Positions 5,772 to 5,872 of a DNA stretch of 5,872 nucleotides are shown in pieces (positions within the stretch are counted from its first letter, which is position 1; each line of letters starts with the position of its first letter). The position numbers and the translations under genes were made by a program. Source of the DNA: Bergeyella zoohelcum. Lineage in GTDB: Bacteria; Bacteroidota; Bacteroidia; Flavobacteriales; Weeksellaceae. Location of the stretch: contig JAUNHO010000070.1 in the NCBI GenBank assembly GCA_030523905.1, forward strand, positions 1-5,872. The letters run 5' to 3'. Under the pieces are notes generated by a model, which did no database searches, was not told the DNA's origin, and saw only the letters and a list, made by a program, of their open reading frames with translations.

Positions 5772-5872
5772 ATGAAAATATTAGCATTCGCAGGAAGCAA
5801 TTCTGATAATTCTATTAATAGACAATTAGTGGAATATACCACCACTCTTTTTCAAAATGCAGAAATTGAGTT
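5772..5872 (+). CDS. NAD(P)H-dependent FMN reductase-like flavoprotein, N-terminal part (3' end outside window)
   Basis: Only the first 33 residues are in the window. They begin MKILAFAGSNSDNSINRQLV, a short hydrophobic beta strand followed by a GSNSxxSINxxL loop and helix. This is the usual FMN phosphate-binding start of the flavodoxin-fold NADPH-dependent FMN reductase family (quinone, azo or chromate reductase-like oxidoreductases). The ATG follows the pirin stop by 22 bases, with an A-rich leader and no promoter element or terminator between them, so cotranscription is likely. Electron acceptor and the C-terminal region cannot be judged from this fragment. Confidence 0.8.
   Translation, partial: MKILAFAGSNSDNSINRQLVEYTTTLFQNAEIE

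Overview
The window looks like a chromosomal segment from a Bacteroidota bacterium, most likely class Flavobacteriia. The evidence is a SusC/SusD-type outer-membrane pair, AT-rich spacers, a general lack of well-placed Shine-Dalgarno sites, and two matches to the Bacteroidota -7 promoter element TAnnTTTG. A family such as Weeksellaceae is plausible, but the sequence alone does not fix the genus.

Left block, plus strand (1-2559): the C-terminal half of a SusC/RagA TonB-dependent outer-membrane transporter, cut by the window edge, is followed after 36 bases by its SusD/RagB surface lipoprotein partner. Together they would form a lidded import channel for an unidentified glycan or peptide. No degradative enzyme follows them. 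A strong hairpin at 2579-2616 closes the unit and also lies just past the end of the convergent minus-strand genes.

Middle block, minus strand (4898 down to 2627): a compact three-gene run reads queD (6-pyruvoyl-tetrahydropterin synthase/6-carboxytetrahydropterin synthase family), then an LpxH-type metallophosphoesterase (probable lipid A precursor hydrolase), then a LuxE-type acyl-adenylating protein. The last two are separated by a single base (TAA-A-ATG). The queD promoter sits so close to its ATG that the transcript may be nearly leaderless.

Right block, plus strand (4984 onward): a 113-base divergent spacer (4899-5011) carries the queD promoter and an oppositely oriented promoter for a pirin-family bicupin. 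A flavodoxin-fold NAD(P)H-dependent FMN reductase-like gene follows 22 bases after the pirin gene and runs off the window. These two probably form a small redox or quinone/flavonoid-related operon.

No tRNA, rRNA, CRISPR array, insertion sequence or phage gene was seen. Most genes belong to recognisable families. The items most worth a second look are the stand-alone LuxE-like protein coupled to the LpxH-like gene, the GNHD motif in that LpxH-like protein, and the repeat structure of the divergent promoter region.
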